In this document: positions 47,565-60,548 of the stretch, piece after piece | Layout: each line of letters opens with the position of its first letter | Position numbering within the stretch: the first letter of the stretch is position 1 | DNA from: Chlorops oryzae | Lineage: Eukaryota; Arthropoda; Insecta; Diptera; Chloropidae | Reading direction: 5' to 3' | Length of the DNA: 64,000 bases | Assembly: GCA_020466095.1 (NCBI GenBank) | Contig: CM035807.1 | Coordinates: 12,611,507-12,675,506 of the forward strand | Position numbers and translations under genes: made by a program | Notes under the pieces: model-generated | Database searches by the model: none | What the model was told of the DNA's origin: nothing | What the model saw: only the letters and a program-made list of their open reading frames with translations

Positions 47565-48964
47565 CCTCCGCTTTCGGCAAATAATTAATTTACTTATTTA
47601 ATTTTTTGCTTAATAAAAGGCATCCATAAAGAAAAAAGGGGTAAATCCTTGAACCTTTTATTCAAAAAATGTCCAGCAACAGTCAGAATAACTGACACAG
47701 TAGTTAGCAACCCATCCCATTGATGGAAAGGAAAATGCGTGAATTTTGCTTGGCATACAAGTTTTTCCACTTGTGACCTTTTCGGTGTCCGATTAATGGG
47801 ACTGAGCGATGAGTTTAGGTTTAAGAAAAAGTTTACTGTAGAGACTGTTTATAGAAGAAACTTAATTTTCTTCATGATGAACTCATGTGGTCTGACTAAT
47901 TTATAAAATGATGCTAGTTTTTTTTTTTTTTTGCGTAGCGTAGAAAGCCGAGCATGTCAAAACATGCATGTTATCCTTTATTTTTTATGCTGATGTTGTG
48001 TTCATGCTTTTTTATGTTTTGTAATTTAGTTGAAATCGTGACTGAAATATTTATAAGACATAAGTCACTGCGCACAATTTGCTTAACGCTCTTCAGTAAA
48101 AATAATATAGCATCCTGAAGTTGATTATACAAAGTCATGGAGGAGCAAGAAAACCAATTGCCACCCTCTTAAATAGATGGGTCTTAAGTTAGTATAGTAC
48201 GATAAAGATATATTATTTATGCGTACATTGTTGACTACTGAAAACAATACTTAAGATGGGCACACCGATAGCCAAGCCAATTACTTCCCTGCAGTAATAT
48301 GGACTGACCCAAGTGTAGCACTCATGTTGCCAGTTCTAGTGCCTCACAACTCAATTTCTATTGCGCTCAATTGACCTTTTTAACAATGGCCTATCATTTG
48401 AGAAGGACCGGTCCGCAAAACGGCAGACTACCCTTAATCCAACCCGTTGATTACCGACTGCCGGCTAACAAAATTTCATGGAGCAAACTGTCATAATATA
48501 ATCGGTAGGAAATGGACCGGTCAAAGGCAAGTCCTTCCAAGGAAATAGATCGTTTCATTGGTGCAGGGTCGGTTCTCCATATGCATATCTTTATGAGAAT
48601 TTCACGCACATCAAGAGCCAGCTTCTTATGACCTTAGATTAGACTGGGCAACACATAAAATGTTTCGGAGAAAAGGACTGCAATTTGTGAGAGTCCTTGA
48701 CGCGTATAACAATGTCTCATAAATACTTGGTTAAGTCGGATTGGTTCGAGGTTTGTTTTTAGCGATCTAAAAATATTTGGCTGAAAACTAAGTTGCGCAC
48801 TTAGTTTTGGCTTTATTTCGTAAACTGTTCAATATTTCTCTTTTCTTTCTATGACAAAATTGTAGTACTAGACCCAAACAAAATAATTTTTGTACTAACT
48901 AGTCCAAAAAAAATTGCATCGAGAAGCTGCAAACTGCAAAAATCTCAACAATTTTTACACTTTT
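47565..48964. other. No recognised gene
   Basis: 48160-48660 is slightly GC-richer and may be an old retroelement, but no conserved motif was found. Confidence 0.5.
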
Positions 48965-49840
48965 TATACCCGACACACTCTGTGTCGAGGGTATATTGCG
49001 TTTGTGTGGTTGTGTGTAACACCCAGAACCAGTCGAGATAGACCATACAAAATATATATAGAAATGATCAGTGTCACCAGGAGATTCGATTTAGACATGT
49101 CCGTCCGTCTGTCCGTCTGTCCGTCTGTCCGTCTGTTTGTATACAGTTATCTTATCGAAGGAGTTGAGATATCTCGACAAAATTTGGCATGCGTGCTCAC
49201 GGGGACATGAGTAAGAACAAGTTCGAGAATGGACCGGATCGGACCATTTTTAGGGGTACCTCCAGTACTAGGGTCTGTTACGAAAATCACAAAAACTGCT
49301 CTAAAAGCGAAGTTTTTCAACATATTTTGATGAAATTGGATATTTGATCATATTTAAAGGCCAGTAATATTATTTCCAAAAATTGAAAAAGTGGGCGTGG
49401 CAGAAGGGCGGTTTTCGAAAATTGTCTCCTACACCCGAAATTCAAATGGGACTTGAACGAAATTTGGCACTTATGCTTCCTTTGTAGCCTTTAACATCCT
49501 CCCAAAAAATTTCCTTGATCGGGCCATTTTTAAGGGTACCTCCAGTACAAGGGTCTGTCACAAAAATCCCAAAACTGCCTTAAAATCGGACTTTTTCGCA
49601 ATATTTCAATGAAACTTAGAATTCGAGTGTATATTTAAGCCTCCGATAAGGATTCAAAAAAAATTGGAAAAGTGGGCGTGACAAAGGGGCGGTTTTCATA
49701 AAGAAATCTAAGAAAAGTCGGTATATGAGGCCCCTTATGGTCTTAAACACCTCTTGATATTAAAAGTTATTTGAACACGTGTGTCTGTGTCGGGTATTCT
49801 ATTGTCAGGCTCGCCTGACTATAACACCCTTACTTGTTTA
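48965..49840 (+). repeat. DINE-1/INE-1-like interspersed repeat, full length
   Basis: It starts TATACCCGACACACTCTGTG with a perfect short stem (CGACACA...TGTGTCG) and ends CTATAACACCCTTACTTG. The GTCCGTCT microsatellite is at 49099-49135. GGGTACCTCCAGTACTAGGG and its near-twin come at 49253 and 49537, and a GTGGGCGTG string at 49391 and 49671, so the body is a decayed internal duplication. The start and end are the clearest in the window. Confidence 0.75.
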
Positions 49841-49856
49841 ATTTTATTTAGAAATA

Positions 49857-49996
49857 CAGTGTACCTACTCCCTCTTAAGCGGGGACCTACGGGGCCAAAA
49901 AATGTGTCCGCTTGAGAGGAAACTATTTGAGAAGCAGGAACACTTGAGTATTCCCATAAAGTCTCTGTTTAAGTGGGGTGTCCGCTTAAGTTGTTC
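49857..49996. mobile_element. Truncated copy of the pogo-type MITE
   Basis: It starts CAGTGTACCTACTCCCTCTT, shares 'GAGGAAACTATTT(C/G)AGAAGCAGGAA' in two parts with 33168-33339, and stops near GTGTCCGCTTAAG without the right terminus. Confidence 0.7.
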
Positions 49997-51326
49997 TCGT
50001 CCGTCTTGCTTTTAAAAAGTGGCAGTAAGAATTGAATAGCGAAACAGATGAAATTTTGAATAAAACGGGTCACACTTTTGAACGATATTAAACGCTTCGC
50101 TACTCTATTTACCGCCTAACAATGGTGTTTCGAAGTTATGGATTCCAATGGATAATTCCCGGTTCAATGACCAAATCGACTTGTTTGAATAGAAATGCAC
50201 CATCGGTCTGTTTGAATAAGAAAAAACTGCTGTAAGCACCTTCAGAGGAATATTTAAATATATATACGTGTCTCCGTAATGCAGTCCCACTTTGCGGACA
50301 GGATCAAAAAATCTGCTCAAAAAGATATTTCAGTATTGTGTACAGAGCAACATACACAAAGTGCGATTGAATAAGCTTTACTTTATCACAGTACGACATT
50401 AAAATTATACCAGGCAGCATGCCGCGGCAACAGTATCTCGCTAAACGGAAGAAAGTGAAAAGGAAAGAAAACCCCGAATGGAATGCTGGAAACAAACATA
50501 AAATTCAATTGCATTCGAAGAAAAATCAATTTAGATTCAATAACATTGCAGAAAATAATCGGGAAAGTCGGAATGTCTATTGGGATTCAGGCTGGCAGAT
50601 TAGAAAATATGGCCGCAGGATATTCAATGACCATAAAGAAACATTTAGGACGGGGAAAGAACGAAAACTAAGTAGTTGAAATCAAATAACAATTCAATGG
50701 AAAGTCGAAAGGGTAATTGAAAATTTCAAAGTCATTAGAAGAGATCATAAAAATGTATTATTCAATTTAGCACATGCCGGAGGCCATTTACCAAACATGA
50801 CTTAAAGGTGTCATCCTACCCGTACCATTGAAGTACATACCTTCTAATGAAGAGGTCGAAGTTTAAAAAATTTATTTTTGTAGATATAGAATTTTGCCAT
50901 ATAGAAATTTGCTAATCAATAATCTTTCTGACCCACCGAAAATAATTGAATTAATATCTTAAATATCACATGTTAACCCAATGTTTGAGTGATTATTTAA
51001 ATTATCATAAATAATGTAGACGAAACAACTATTGAAACAATGTGATGAGGAAACCTGGTTTCGACCTTTAATGCTTACAAATTTCAGTAGGCAACATATT
51101 GATGCAACATGTTCTATTTCCATGCTGTATCAAGCAACATAAAAGTGAGATACCAATTGATGCAAAATGAGGGATACAACGCACTCTCCTTAAAGACCAT
51201 CCAAGACCCACGATAAAACATTTGTCATTTGATTGTCGTCTGGTGTGACATCTATTTTGGCTGCTTCACCCATTGGCTCATTTGAACTCAGCATTTTATT
51301 TATTTGCAAATTTTATTGGATAAGTA
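49997..51326. other. No recognised gene
   Basis: Includes an 86-codon basic + frame at 50419-50679 (Lys/Arg/Asn-rich) without a known domain. Otherwise AT-rich. Confidence 0.5.
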
Positions 51327-51845
51327 CAGTGGCCACCACTCAATTTAGCTTACTAGAAATAGAATAACTTAAAGTTTTGCAACATTTTATGGTTTTTAGT
51401 CGGAAATCCTGTTTGTCTAATAACGGCTTTTAATCGGTTAGGAATAGATTTGAATGGCTCTCTACTTATACTCCGGGTAAGTTTTATCCCACCCCGGTTT
51501 TAAGGCAGTTTGAAGGTCTTCTACAGTACTACTTGGATGCTTTCGAAGTAAAGCTTCTAATATTTGCAAAAAATTCGCTTAAATGTTGAGATCGGGTGAC
51601 TCTGAAGATGTCTGAAGCACTCTGGGCCAATTATATAGTAACCATTTCTTGACGATTTCAGCAGTATACTAAGGATAAATATCTTGGTAGAAATGAAAGG
51701 TATCTTCTATGCCTAACTTCTGCGCGCTTTGTTTTACATTTTCTCCAAATATTTTCAAATGGTGGGTCTAAACCATATTTCCGTCGATAGGGCATAGATT
51801 AACTACACCAGCTGCCAAGCAAGGGCCCCAGAACATAATTCAATT
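51327..51845 (-). pseudogene. Tc1-like transposase relic with one terminus
   Basis: The right end of the element (left in the window) is CAGTGGCCACC preceded by TA. On the minus strand one frame reads YTAEIVKKWLLYNWPRV and, after divergence, SESPDLN. This matches the '(H)TA..VK.W......WP..SPDLNPIE' block around the third catalytic Asp of Tc1-family transposases. It continues TVEDLQTALKPGWDKTYPEY. Several stops and frameshifts break it and the N-terminal half is missing. Confidence 0.7.
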
Positions 51846-53584
51846 AAAATTAAATTGAAATTTTTCGACCAAATAAAATAATTAATTTATATCGCTTATA
51901 TATTGAAAGTAATTTGTACCTACCCATGAGGCTGCAGAAAAGTTTTCTGGAAGTCTTCGAATGAACTAAGAACGTTTTCTCAAGTGCTATGAATGTATAG
52001 CTCTACGATAAATTGAAGTATGATCCAGAAAGACCTTTAACATAATTAGAATACGACTAAGGAGCATGTAGCCTAATTTCAAGAGTACTGCTATGCAACG
52101 GCTTCAAATCTTACCCTTACTCGGTATATATAATATATTAATTAGCTTCAAAAATCATTAGCTGAAAACTGACTTGAAGAAGATTGAGCAAGTATGTATG
52201 GCAAAAGAAACACAATTGCTTTTTCAAATAACTATTATTCCGTTCAACTCCGTTCACGAAAATCTTTAATAAAAAATTCAGTCCTCTAAGGTATTTAATA
52301 AAAGGCTGAAAAAAAAATCATTGTGACGAAAAGATCGTTGTGCATTAAAGAACGAAAAGTGAACAAAGCGAAAATGCAAAGGCCACTTACACGCTTTTCG
52401 GTGTTGGACGCTGAACATAATTCCACTTACTGCAGATCCTTCAGCTTGAATAGAACACTTTTGCTTTTATTTTTGTATTGTGCGTCATAAATTATGGTGC
52501 TTGGGCTTTTGTTGTTTACACAATAGAACGAGTTCTGCTGCACTGTTTTCAACACAAGTCTTGCTGCAGTCACAGTTGCTCTGAAAATTTCAATTTCACT
52601 TGAACGCGGAGAGCGATTATATCCTTGCTTCCAGATAAGCTGCCTGTGGAGCTGTTAGAACGCGTTTGAAATTTAAATGCGACCATGTTGCATCGAAACA
52701 GTCTTTTGCGTGGAATTCTTTTGCGCAAATTTACGCCATTGTTAATGACTGCGAGTGGTTGCCCCTGGCGAGTTTTCTTCTCTCTATGCTGCATCGAGCT
52801 AAAACTTATGGCAAGGCCGAATGATAGCAATACAAAAGCAGACTCCAAAGAAGGTGACTGATTCCTTTGTTGACATTGTTTCTTTTTTGTTTTTTTTTAT
52901 TGCGGAATTTCTTTCAGACCATTTCATTCTTTGTTTTCATTGTTTCATAATTCGTATACAGTTGTTCTTGGGGCAGAATTCTCTACGCTTCATTACAACT
53001 GACAATGTCAATTTTCTCCTCTATCATTTGAAAGAGGACTGCGTTTTATTAGTTTTTCACATGTTATCGTTTGTATTGTGTAAAGGAAAAAGGATTATTA
53101 AGTGCTTTTACATTCAGTTTTACTGCACTTAAGAAGGTCTTAGAGTCGTGGATATAGTAGGTCAATGTTATCTCTCTTCTTGGGTTATTTCATTTTAATA
53201 AATCGGAAATTATCGTTGTTGAGTAGACCTTGTACAATACTGAGAAAAATGGTCAATATGCCAAATGTGTGGTTTGAAATAAGTCTTACAATAAGTCATG
53301 GCAACCAGAATTCATTAACATTCAAGAAACAATTGAGGATCGCGTTGATCATTGCTGATCAAGACATGAAAGCGTGTAAAGACCAATGAAAGGCGATCAG
53401 CTGGTGAGAAATTCCTTACGTCACGTGTCGGTTGCACGACATTGGCTTTAACTTTTTTTTTATTTCGTTTAATTCTTGGAACCCCAAAAATTTGTCTTAT
53501 GCAACGAAGAAAAAGATAAGTTTAAACAGTTTTTCAGTATGTGAAAGAACTAAGACCGTCTAGAGGCGTTCTTGTGAACTAGAG

Positions 53585-53780
53585 GGTTAAGCCGACTTTC
53601 TCGCTGAGCGCCGAGGACTTTTTCCGGCGTGATGCGCAATGCCATTTGTGTAGAAATATCACCGCGCGACTACATTATAAAGGGAGTCGGGATGGCTCCT
53701 TCTTCAGGCGGGTGTCATCGCGGACGTCCGCCTGATATTTTCTACTGGGATAAATTGAAATTTAAAGGATGTGGTTGCAA
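53585..53780 (+). promoter_or_regulatory. GC-richer promoter-like block with TATA box
   Basis: A GC-rich stretch in AT-rich DNA carries ACATTATAAAGGGAG (TATA box at about 53674) followed by ATCGCGGACGTCCGCC. It looks like a core promoter or the U3/R part of a solo LTR. No TG...CA ends or flanking duplication could be fixed, and no gene follows. Confidence 0.2.
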
Positions 53781-54094
53781 GCCACACACATGAATAAATG
53801 TCACCGGGTCCATGTGAGTCCCCTAACGGAAACAGCAGTCGCAAAAAATTCTATGCGATAGCTGCTGAACATGTTACAACTTCACGCACAAAATATTTAA
53901 CTACGCCAAAGTGCCACATACATATGTATATTTTTCGCACAATAAAAAAATATTTTTCTATGGCTACCATTGCATTAGAGATAAACCTAAAACGTAAGCT
54001 ACAGATAAGGCTGGAAACTTTTTTTTACAATAAACCATTTGATGCATTTTCCGTAACTACAACAGGACATATGTAGCTTGGACTGCTTCATCAC

Positions 54095-54115
54095 TTATGT
54101 ATGTATGTATGTATG
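54095..54115. repeat. (TATG)n microsatellite
   Basis: About five TATG units. Similar short CATATGTATGTA strings are scattered through the window. Confidence 0.85.
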
Positions 54116-57100
54116 CGACATGTTTATTTTACCTGGAAAAAGACCGACGGTCATTTGCAGTCAATTGAAACATTCGTAGTTGTGTAGTCCAGTTATTTGC
54201 ACTGAAAAATTCCCAATCGTTTGCGAAACTTACACCGCTGCATATTGGCGATAGAAAGCATGAGTCCAGTGTCATTTCGAAACAACGACGAGCTGTTGGG
54301 AATTCTATCAACAACAGCTATAAAACAAACACCACGACAGCAATAAAAATTTCAACAGGTCCTAAAAATCCATCGAAAATAATTAAATGGATGCTGGCAA
54401 TGGAACGTATTTTTCCTACCCCGATTCTGTATCTGTACCAAGTGACCACAGGATATGCAAGAACGTAATTCAACCGGCACAAAGTTATAGAAATTTCCTA
54501 AACCTTTCCCGAGCAGCAACAATGAGTGAATTTTGTTTTCGTTTCGGGATTCTGCTGTTTCCTGTTACATTGCCGCATCATCTGTCGTCGCTAGTAATTT
54601 AGTGCTCCCAAATAAAGCAACTCGACCGTTGCTGGAATGCAACATATGTACATACGTTATACGGTCAAAGGACTTTTCTCCATATAGGTAGGTATGGTCA
54701 ATGTGATGTTAAGCATTTCCCTCAAGTGAAATTGAGATTAATTGCAGATAAAGAAAAAATTAAGGATTGTAGACTGAATTTTTATTTTAATTTTAATCTT
54801 GATTAGGAATGTCAAAAAAGCTTTTTGGGGTTTCGCTTTATCCTTCTTGAGGACTTTAGTGTGAATTCGGGACAATTAAGAACAAAAAAACAGTGATTGT
54901 TTGGCTTACGAAGAAGTCCTACAGCAATGTATACAGAAAAAAAAAACTAAATGAAACTTTTTTTTAGATGTTTTAAAGAAAAGCAAACTTTCCACAGTTG
55001 CAGAAGTGCTGTTTTCAAAGATCGTACATGTGGCAGCCGAATGACTTCATTAGAGGCATGCGGTGCATTCTAAACCATTTTTGATTTTTGCTTCGATAGA
55101 CGATAAAACTAAGCAAAAAAGTAACTGAGTTTTTCATAAATTTCATATATTCAAACATTTTAAAACCCCTAAAAAGAATTAAATACTCCGTTGTTTTAAG
55201 AAAGTATGGCTGTTAATCAAAACGACCACAGAAAATATGAAGCTCAGCTACAGCAACGAAGAACGTTTTCCAAATAAAATCACAAATAAGCAAAATTTCC
55301 ACTGCAAGCTATCGAGACATAACAAGAGGAGCTCCTTCAATTGCACATGCCGGGCAATAATTAACTGGACAGCAAGATGACCACTAAGCGTCGACCCTAG
55401 AAAAGTGAACGCCAGAGTGATCAACAGCATGACTTGAATACCTTCCTATAATGCTTGGTCCAAATAAATTTCACACAATTTCTCACTCACGAAAGTAATG
55501 GTAAGGGACCATTTAAGAAATTTAAATGAAATTATTTTCCAACATAACATATGAAAAGAAAAATTTAAGTGGATTTTTTGTGTCCAAACCCAAATGAGAG
55601 ATTTTCCGGTAGCATAATAATGTAAGGAAAAAATCAGGAACTAAAGGCATCAAAAATATATAATAATTTACGTGCATTTGGAAGCGATTTGAAATGGCAA
55701 TTACTGTGTGGAAAACAGCCTAGCTCAAGAGGTTGAAGGTAGTGTAGATGCTTAATTCTTATCGGAAAGACATTAAGACATTAAGAAATCTTTAACAACA
55801 AATCATACTAAGCTCAAATTGTCATATTACCCCAAAACGGATGCCTTATCGTCTTTATCAAGCGACTCCTTGGGATACAGCTGGAGTTTCTCAGTTGTAA
55901 TTCTCGGAAGCGAAGGCAGTCAATTTATGAAAGACCTACTCATCATGAATGGTTTGAACATTCGACCTCTTTTGATCAATTTTTCAGAATAACGCGCTTT
56001 CTTTCCAGCACAAGTTTGCCATTAAAACAATTTATCCATTCCTCATTGTAGAAGAATTGACAATAAACAATCAAAAAAATAATTTTATTTGGATTGTGAT
56101 CTCGAGTTAAAAGAAAAAAAAAAAACATAATCGGGAAAAATTATTCAATTTTTCATTTCATTTTAATTATGGTTGATATATTATATGTCTTGGTATGATT
56201 GGTTTGAAGCTAGGAAGTAGAAATTGATTCTTGTTATTTTTTTTTTCATCTCTCTCGTGTACCACAAAGACGTGGGATAATTGCAGTTTAATTACTAAAA
56301 GCGATAAATTTTGACACAAAGAGCTTAACAGCTTTCATTGTTAAAATTTCTGTTCAGCCAAATTATCATTTAAATTTACAATTGAAATCTATTCAACTCA
56401 CTTCCTCGCTACGTCGTTGGGTTCTTTTATCTTAAATCAATCTGTAAAGTGCATGAGCGAGTTTCAAGGATCTGGGATGTCATGTGAGAAGCAAATTAAG
56501 CACTTTCAAAGCATTGCAGAGATACCTATCAGACTTGTATCGCATTGAATAACATTCAATTGGTGGAAAGCGTGAATTCTTTTCAATTTTGATAGAGTTC
56601 AAAACTGATTTAATTACTCATTCCCCTTTGTCTTTCTTTCTATCCAAATTCATCTTTCTATCTTCTTTTCTTTCTATCAAAACAAGTTTTTTTTTTTCAG
56701 ATACGTAAAATATTTAAATCGTTTTCATCTTCTTTCCTTTTTGATTTGAACCCAATATCTTATAGCTAAATGTTAACAGAATGACCACAAAAAGCTTACC
56801 GGAAATCCTGCTATTGATGCTAGTATTAAGTGTCTCAAGTGTTGGGAGTGTAAAAATGGCAATACACAAATTTATTGGGAAACTGTAGCTGGCCTGGAAG
56901 GAGCAGTAAACAAACAAAATAGTTGACAGCTATAACAATGGGCCAGCGATAGTCAGAATGTATTTTATGGTCAGAATCCTAATTAAGTATGTATATCTGT
57001 GGAAAAAATTAGATTTTTCGATAAATTAATTTAGATATTTTTTTGATTTTGAATTTAGAATCATGCCCATAAGGACCAAGAATTCGAAATCGGTCTCTGA

Positions 57101-57221
57101 GTTCGATAAATAGAAACAAGTTTCTCATAAAAAAAAAAAAAATGAATATATTCAGGAAATTTGATGATACAATATCAAGCTACTTATTTCTTAGTCGCCA
57201 CTTTTAATTTTGCACTCTGAT

Positions 57222-57731
57222 TTAGAGTCGTATAAATCCTCGTTTGTAAATAAGGACGACCTTGAAGTCAGCATTAATCAGATTTTCTATCATCTTTATT
57301 ATCCCGACAACGGTTTTAAATCTACGCCATTCAAAAATATCAAAACTCATTGAATGATTTGTATGAAAATAGAAAACAAACATAAGAAATGCGGCATCAG
57401 ACAAAGGCGAATACGAAAGTAATTCAAAAGGACTCAAAGGGATTTGATAAAGTTGCCTTTTGCTGCTTTCACCAGCATTTGAATAGAAAGACACTTTCCG
57501 TTTGGGTGGAACTCTTTTGCGTAGGAGGAGTCTAAATGACAAAATTTTATTTTCTACGCCTCGCGTTCGTGATGGAAATGAAATAGATCCTTTTAAAATG
57601 CACAAAAGATTTTTCTTATTTAAAGTCCTTTTTTGAGTTGAGAACGAGAAGAAAATGAACTTGAAGCCTTGGGAGCGAATGTCAAGCTTTGAAACTCTCT
57701 CACATAAAAATTTCTTTGCTTTGCGACTCAT
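57222..57731 (-). other. Longest open frame in the window, probably not a gene
   Basis: 169 codons on the minus strand. It is rich in Lys, Phe, Ser and Leu, with no recognisable domain, signal peptide or consistent hydrophobic pattern, and it sits in unrecognised AT-rich DNA. Length alone is weak support at this base composition. Confidence 0.12.
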
Positions 57732-58201
57732 TCATTATTTTAAATATGCATTAGGACATTTTGTCCATCGGGACATATTCTTTATGCAGACAATTGTTTG
57801 AAGGGGACGACATTAGAGTAAAATGTGTTTCCCTCTATTAGTCCATTACTTGGCTTTTGCTGTTTCTGAAGATTTTTGTCTCCCAAAGAGTCCTGATGTG
57901 AACTTCCGACATTTTTCGGGGCACTAAGTTTCTTTCATTTTATGGCCAAATGAGTATTGCAGCAGGCAAAAGGTTTGCAAACGCCGAAAAAAATATTGTT
58001 TTCAATATTTGAAGCTTACTCGCGTGGGTGCTTTAAAATTTTATGAGATCAAAACATTACGGACTGAAAGTCTTTTTTTGTAAGCATGAAAAAAGCAATG
58101 GGAATTCTAGTAAAAAAAAAAAATAAATAAAAGAAAAACCTCATTCCCTTTTTTGTATGAGCCATAAAAAGACTTAATGTTCTGTTGGTTTCTCGTTTTA
58201 G

Positions 58202-58295
58202 GTTATGCTTCGTTAAGCATTCAGAGTCAACCGTGCAGAACGAAAAAGTCCTCGAACTTCTGCATTAAGGGCAAGTATTCCAATCGCTGCTATTT
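58202..58295 (+). CDS. Candidate isolated exon encoding a cysteine-rich peptide
   Basis: It is preceded by a pyrimidine-rich acceptor (TTTCTCGTTTTAG) and followed by a consensus donor (TTT|GTAAGAG). One frame reads YASLSIQSQPCRTKKSSNF then CIKGKYSNRCY. If a donor at 58081 (GTAAGC) is used, a start near 58044 (MRSKHYGLKVFF) would join in frame and give a possible secreted peptide start. No family is recognised and the exon may be chance. Confidence 0.22.
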
Positions 58296-59199
58296 GTAAG
58301 AGTCAAGACAATTTCCAAATCTCGGTGTTGTAAAGAAATCTAATTTTAATGTCTGAGGAATAACAGTCTGGTTCTTGTTTCTTCATTTGAGCGAAGATAT
58401 TCGATTGAGTTTTCTTAGAAAAAGATTGATTCAAAGTGATTTAAATACGAATCTCATCCCTTTAAGTGGTTTGTTTTAGCGGTTGTCCTTAGAAGTTCTA
58501 AGTAAGAGCTCATCATGGTTGAGTGTCCTATTAATAAAAAGCTAAAAAATTCATTCTTTCCATTCATTCTGTTTCGTAAAATTGCTAATTTTAATTAATG
58601 AAAAGTTTATTCAAAGAAAGTAGGTAGGAAGGTACCTAATGAAAAATAAAATTGTAAAAATTCTCATAAGCTTATTGAGCTTTCTAGACTTCTTTTTCGA
58701 AGTCGTACCTATAAATGAAATATTTATAGACAATAATTAAAATCAGCTTCTTGGAGAGCTGGAGGATGGGAAATGGGGGAGTGTTCAAAATGACGAGGGT
58801 TCTGAAAAGGGTTTTCGAATGCAGGAGGCTCTCCTTTGCTATTTAAAGAAGTCACTCTATACCGAAATTACCCTAGGGACGAGAATGGTGGCTGTGGTTT
58901 TTGAGCATCTTCCATGCCGGGGGAGACCCTAAGAAGAAAAACTCCGCAAGCCTTTATACGCGTATTGGTCTAACTACAGAACCAACCCTGCAGTAATTAT
59001 CACTAGTGACTGATTCAGTCTGTCACTAGTTCCTCCGTCACCGTCACTAGTGACCAACTGTACCCGTGCCAATGTATTCTCCTATGGACATTTTGTATGA
59101 GCATATGTTCGAGCGGACACCAGTTGGCGATTGAACTGGTGATGCTGTAGAGGCAGCTCATTAGCTATACTACGTAAATGGAAAGCGCCGCGCACAGGG

Positions 59200-59272
59200 C
59201 TCGGATGGCTCAGTGTGAAGAGTCTGGCCTAGCGACCTGGAGACCCGTGTTCGAATCTCGCTCGGGCGGATG
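59200..59272 (+). ncRNA. tRNA-like module, plus strand
   Basis: GGATGGCTCAGTGTGAAGAG is a good A box with D-stem, and CCGTGTTCGAATCTCG a B box. A run of about 15 T follows at 59277, a strong pol III terminator. It faces the minus-strand module at about 59510-59583. The counterpart in the duplicated copy (about 60690-60760) is badly decayed. Confidence 0.55.
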
Positions 59273-59509
59273 CCAATTTTTTTTTTTTTTTAAGTGGATA
59301 ATATTATAGGTGTCTAACAGGCTTAAAAAAAATTTTTTTTTTGCGAAAAAATTGGAAAAATTAAGTTATTGAAAATATAATTCATGAGAATTTTCGCACG
59401 AACTGTGAAAGCATTCGAGAGAATTCAGAATGGAAACTTTTTTTCTCTCTTCTCACCCATAAGAATCCATTAGAACAATCCTCCGAATTTTAAAATTTTC
59501 CAGTTTTTC

Positions 59510-59583
59510 TCGCCTGCCCTGGGATTCGAACACGAGCCTTCGGATTGATGATCGGACATGCTAGCCATTACGCTACGGAGCCT
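59510..59583 (-). ncRNA. tRNA-like module, minus strand
   Basis: On the minus strand GGCTCCGTAGCGTAATGGCT carries an A box and GGCTCGTGTTCGAATCCCAG a B box, at normal tRNA spacing. It resembles the minus module at 22611-22680 in sequence and in its convergent arrangement with a + strand module. Confidence 0.55.
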
Positions 59584-60127
59584 TCTGATTCTCGTGCAGC
59601 AAATTCATTTTATGAATGCTCAAGCAAATTGAAATGTAGACCTCCTCGTTGACCATGTCTATAGAATGACAGTGGTGACGCTGGGGTCAATTTGCCCCGC
59701 ACTTACTTGTTTTCCTCATCAAAGACATTAAATGAATTTAGTTTCCGTATTGGTTATGGCGTATATGGCATCACTGAAAGAATTCATTTTCTGTCATCGC
59801 CATACCTGAACCAATTCATATTTTATTTTATTTTATTTTTATATTTATTTATTTTAATTCAGGCGCTACGGGGTTAATGGTTATGAAAGACTAACTTGAA
59901 AAACCTTATGTAAATATTAAAATATTATATCATTGTTTGATTTACCTTTCAATGCTGTTTACAAACTCCTAGAAAAAAACTTTTCATTTAGTGTAAAATA
60001 GAACCCGAAATATGTAAACTCTAATACATAATCCACAAAATCACAAAAGATGTCCCAGCTTAACGACATCCTCAATGATGTGACGAAGCATGTGCAGTTC
60101 GTTCGGAAAGTGTACACATTTAAGAAA

Positions 60128-60548
60128 TTATTAGGTGTAGTAAAAATAAATCCATTATTTTTGCATTAAATTGAGGGCTTTATTTAAGATAGTTAGAATT
60201 ACCCGATTTAGGTCAAATATGCGCCGTTTTGTTCGATAACTTCTTGCCATTTTAAAGGTAATTTCATTATGCCTCTCTCATAGAAGCCCTCGTTCCTATT
60301 AGCAAAAAATTGAGACAGTCGAATTTCAGAAGCCTCTCTTGAAGCGAATGTTTCACCAGCAAAATTGTTCGCCATGGACAGGAACAGATGGTAATCACTT
60401 GGTGCCAGGTCCGGACTATAAGGTGGATGCAGAATGAACCTCCCAACCAAAAAAAACTCCCGGAGCTTCATGGCGATGTCACTATCAGATGCAGTGAATG
60501 GTCACTGGACGTTCAGTCCTGATGGAACACAATTCCTCTCCCTATTAG
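60128..60548 (-). pseudogene. Mariner transposase C-terminal fragment
   Basis: Minus-strand frame with FHQD at about 60517-60531 (second catalytic Asp), then a stop. It resumes from about 60471 with HPPYSPDLAPSDYHLF (third catalytic Asp). It ends FFANRNEGFYERGIMKLPLKWQEV at about 60222-60290. This is the D,D34D mariner C-terminus; the Asp-Asp spacing is right to within an indel. TATTAGGTGTAG near 60128 may be the 3' TIR at a TA target. The N-terminal two thirds and the 5' TIR are gone. Confidence 0.85.

Larger units (their letters stand above)
51846..58040. other. No recognised gene apart from entries listed separately
   Basis: Moderately GC-richer patches at 52.4-52.9, 53.6-53.8 and 54.1-54.7 kb could hide regulatory DNA or UTR. 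A 60-codon minus frame at 55248-55430 begins with a hydrophobic signal-like stretch (MLLITLAFTFLG) but has no recognisable continuation. Confidence 0.45.

Noticed and set aside
57222..57731. 169-codon minus frame as a gene
   Set aside because: Low-information composition with no domain, start context or splice support; kept only as a low-confidence entry.
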